NCBI GenBank assembly: GCA_019779905.1
Contig: JABAKE010000017.1
Coordinates: forward strand, 34,836 to 98,835
Source: Modestobacter lapidis
Lineage (GTDB): Bacteria; Actinomycetota; Actinomycetes; Mycobacteriales; Geodermatophilaceae
DNA: 64,000 nt
Reading direction: 5' to 3'
Notes under the pieces: model-generated
Databases searched by the model: none
Seen by the model: only the letters and a program-made list of their open reading frames with translations
Told to the model about the DNA's origin: nothing
Translations under genes and position numbers: made by a program
In this document: piece after piece, positions 63,812 to 64,000 of the stretch
How the letters are laid out: each line of letters begins with the position of its first letter
How positions within the stretch are numbered: position 1 is the stretch's first letter

Positions 63812-64000
63812 TCAGGGGCAGCGGGGGCCGATGATGATCTCGGTGCCGTCGGGGCGGTAGGTGCGCCATCGGCCGTCGGGTGGTCGTTCGACCCGGAAGC
63901 CGTGGTGGACCTTGGTGTGGTGCCGTTCACAGAGGAGCGCTGAGTTCGTCAGGTTGGTCTCGCCACCGTGGATCCAGTGGATGAGGTGGTGCACGTCGCA
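63812..64000 (-). CDS. HNH endonuclease, DUF222/13E12 type (N-terminal part outside window)
   Basis: The last 62 codons of a gene entering from the right edge. CDVHHLIHWIHGGETNL and LLCERHHTKVHHG form the HNH zinc-site pattern at the C-terminus of DUF222 proteins, which are abundant multi-copy genes in actinobacteria. Ends at a stop at 63812-63814. Possibly a mobile or retro-duplicated family; copy state cannot be judged from the fragment. Confidence 0.88.
   Translation of the reverse strand, partial: CDVHHLIHWIHGGETNLTNSALLCERHHTKVHHGFRVERPPDGRWRTYRPDGTEIIIGPRCP

Noticed and set aside
1..64000. tRNA or rRNA genes
   Set aside because: No cloverleaf with TTCGA-type loop or rRNA signature was recognised on either strand; a covariance search could still find one.

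Overview
The window is chromosomal DNA of a very high-GC actinobacterium. Codon third positions are almost all G or C, GTG starts are frequent, and neighbouring genes overlap by 1-8 bases (ATGA, GTGA, TGATG junctions). The gene set (actinobacterial acyl-CoA carboxylase with epsilon subunit, methylmalonyl-CoA mutase, LGFP-repeat surface proteins, DUF222/HNH) together with the base composition best suits Geodermatophilaceae (Blastococcus, Modestobacter, Geodermatophilus). That placement is inference. No rRNA, tRNA, CRISPR array or phage module was seen, and no stretch over 300 bases lacks a gene.

Layout. 1-1.4 kb: end of an acyltransferase-3/SGNH surface-glycan O-acyltransferase. 8.8-1.5 kb (minus): a tightly coupled six-gene membrane glycan operon (YfhO-like protein, GtrA, HAD phosphatase, a flippase-like membrane domain fused to a kinase-like domain, GT2, nucleotidyltransferase). 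8.9-12.2 kb (plus): TIGR03089 protein, two-subunit 3-oxoacid CoA-transferase, DUF1028 protein. 15.9-12.2 kb (minus): SGNH lipoprotein, purK, purE, acyl-CoA dehydrogenase. 16-23.3 kb: a complete pseudaminic acid (Pse) island with pseI, pseC, pseB, pseF and a fused pseG-pseH, plus a GT29/sialyltransferase-like enzyme that is the obvious candidate Pse transferase, and a coiled-coil protein. 27.5-23.3 kb: sbcDC. 28.2-37 kb: PH-domain protein, birA, accD5/pccB, accE, maf, then a beta-lactamase-like LGFP protein, a lipoprotein and a decayed IS110 copy, then accA3. 44.2-37.1 kb: two large secreted proteases (subtilisin and metzincin types) with C-terminal LGFP arrays. 45.7-64 kb: lpdA-type quinone reductase, GGCT-like protein, third GtrA, DUF559 protein between two copies of a palindromic repeat, meaB-mutB-mutA, M20 amidohydrolase and glutamate-cysteine ligase, then PNP, epimerase, phosphomannomutase, DUF805, oxidoreductase, upp, an AAA ATPase, a small membrane protein and the end of an HNH endonuclease gene.

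The backbone order (acyl-CoA dehydrogenase-purE-purK-GtrA ... PH-birA-accD5-accE-maf ... accA3 ... lpdA ... amidohydrolase, PNP, PMM, upp) parallels M. tuberculosis Rv3274c-Rv3309c. The Pse island and sbcDC sit between the counterparts of Rv3277 and Rv3278c. The LGFP/lipoprotein pair and the IS110 copy sit between maf and accA3. The LGFP proteases sit between accA3 and lpdA.

Functional logic: PccB/AccE/AccA3/BirA with MutAB/MeaB form a propionyl-CoA to succinyl-CoA route. The Pse island, the six-gene operon, the acyltransferase and three GtrA proteins all concern envelope glycans. The three LGFP proteins are wall-associated hydrolases.

Non-coding structure of note: a structured 3' element present twice with compensatory stem changes; a 76-bp palindromic repeat present twice; two palindromes read through by coding ends; stop codons inside 12-bp tandem repeats; several leaderless promoters, including a birA/accD5 divergent promoter whose two -10 hexamers overlap.
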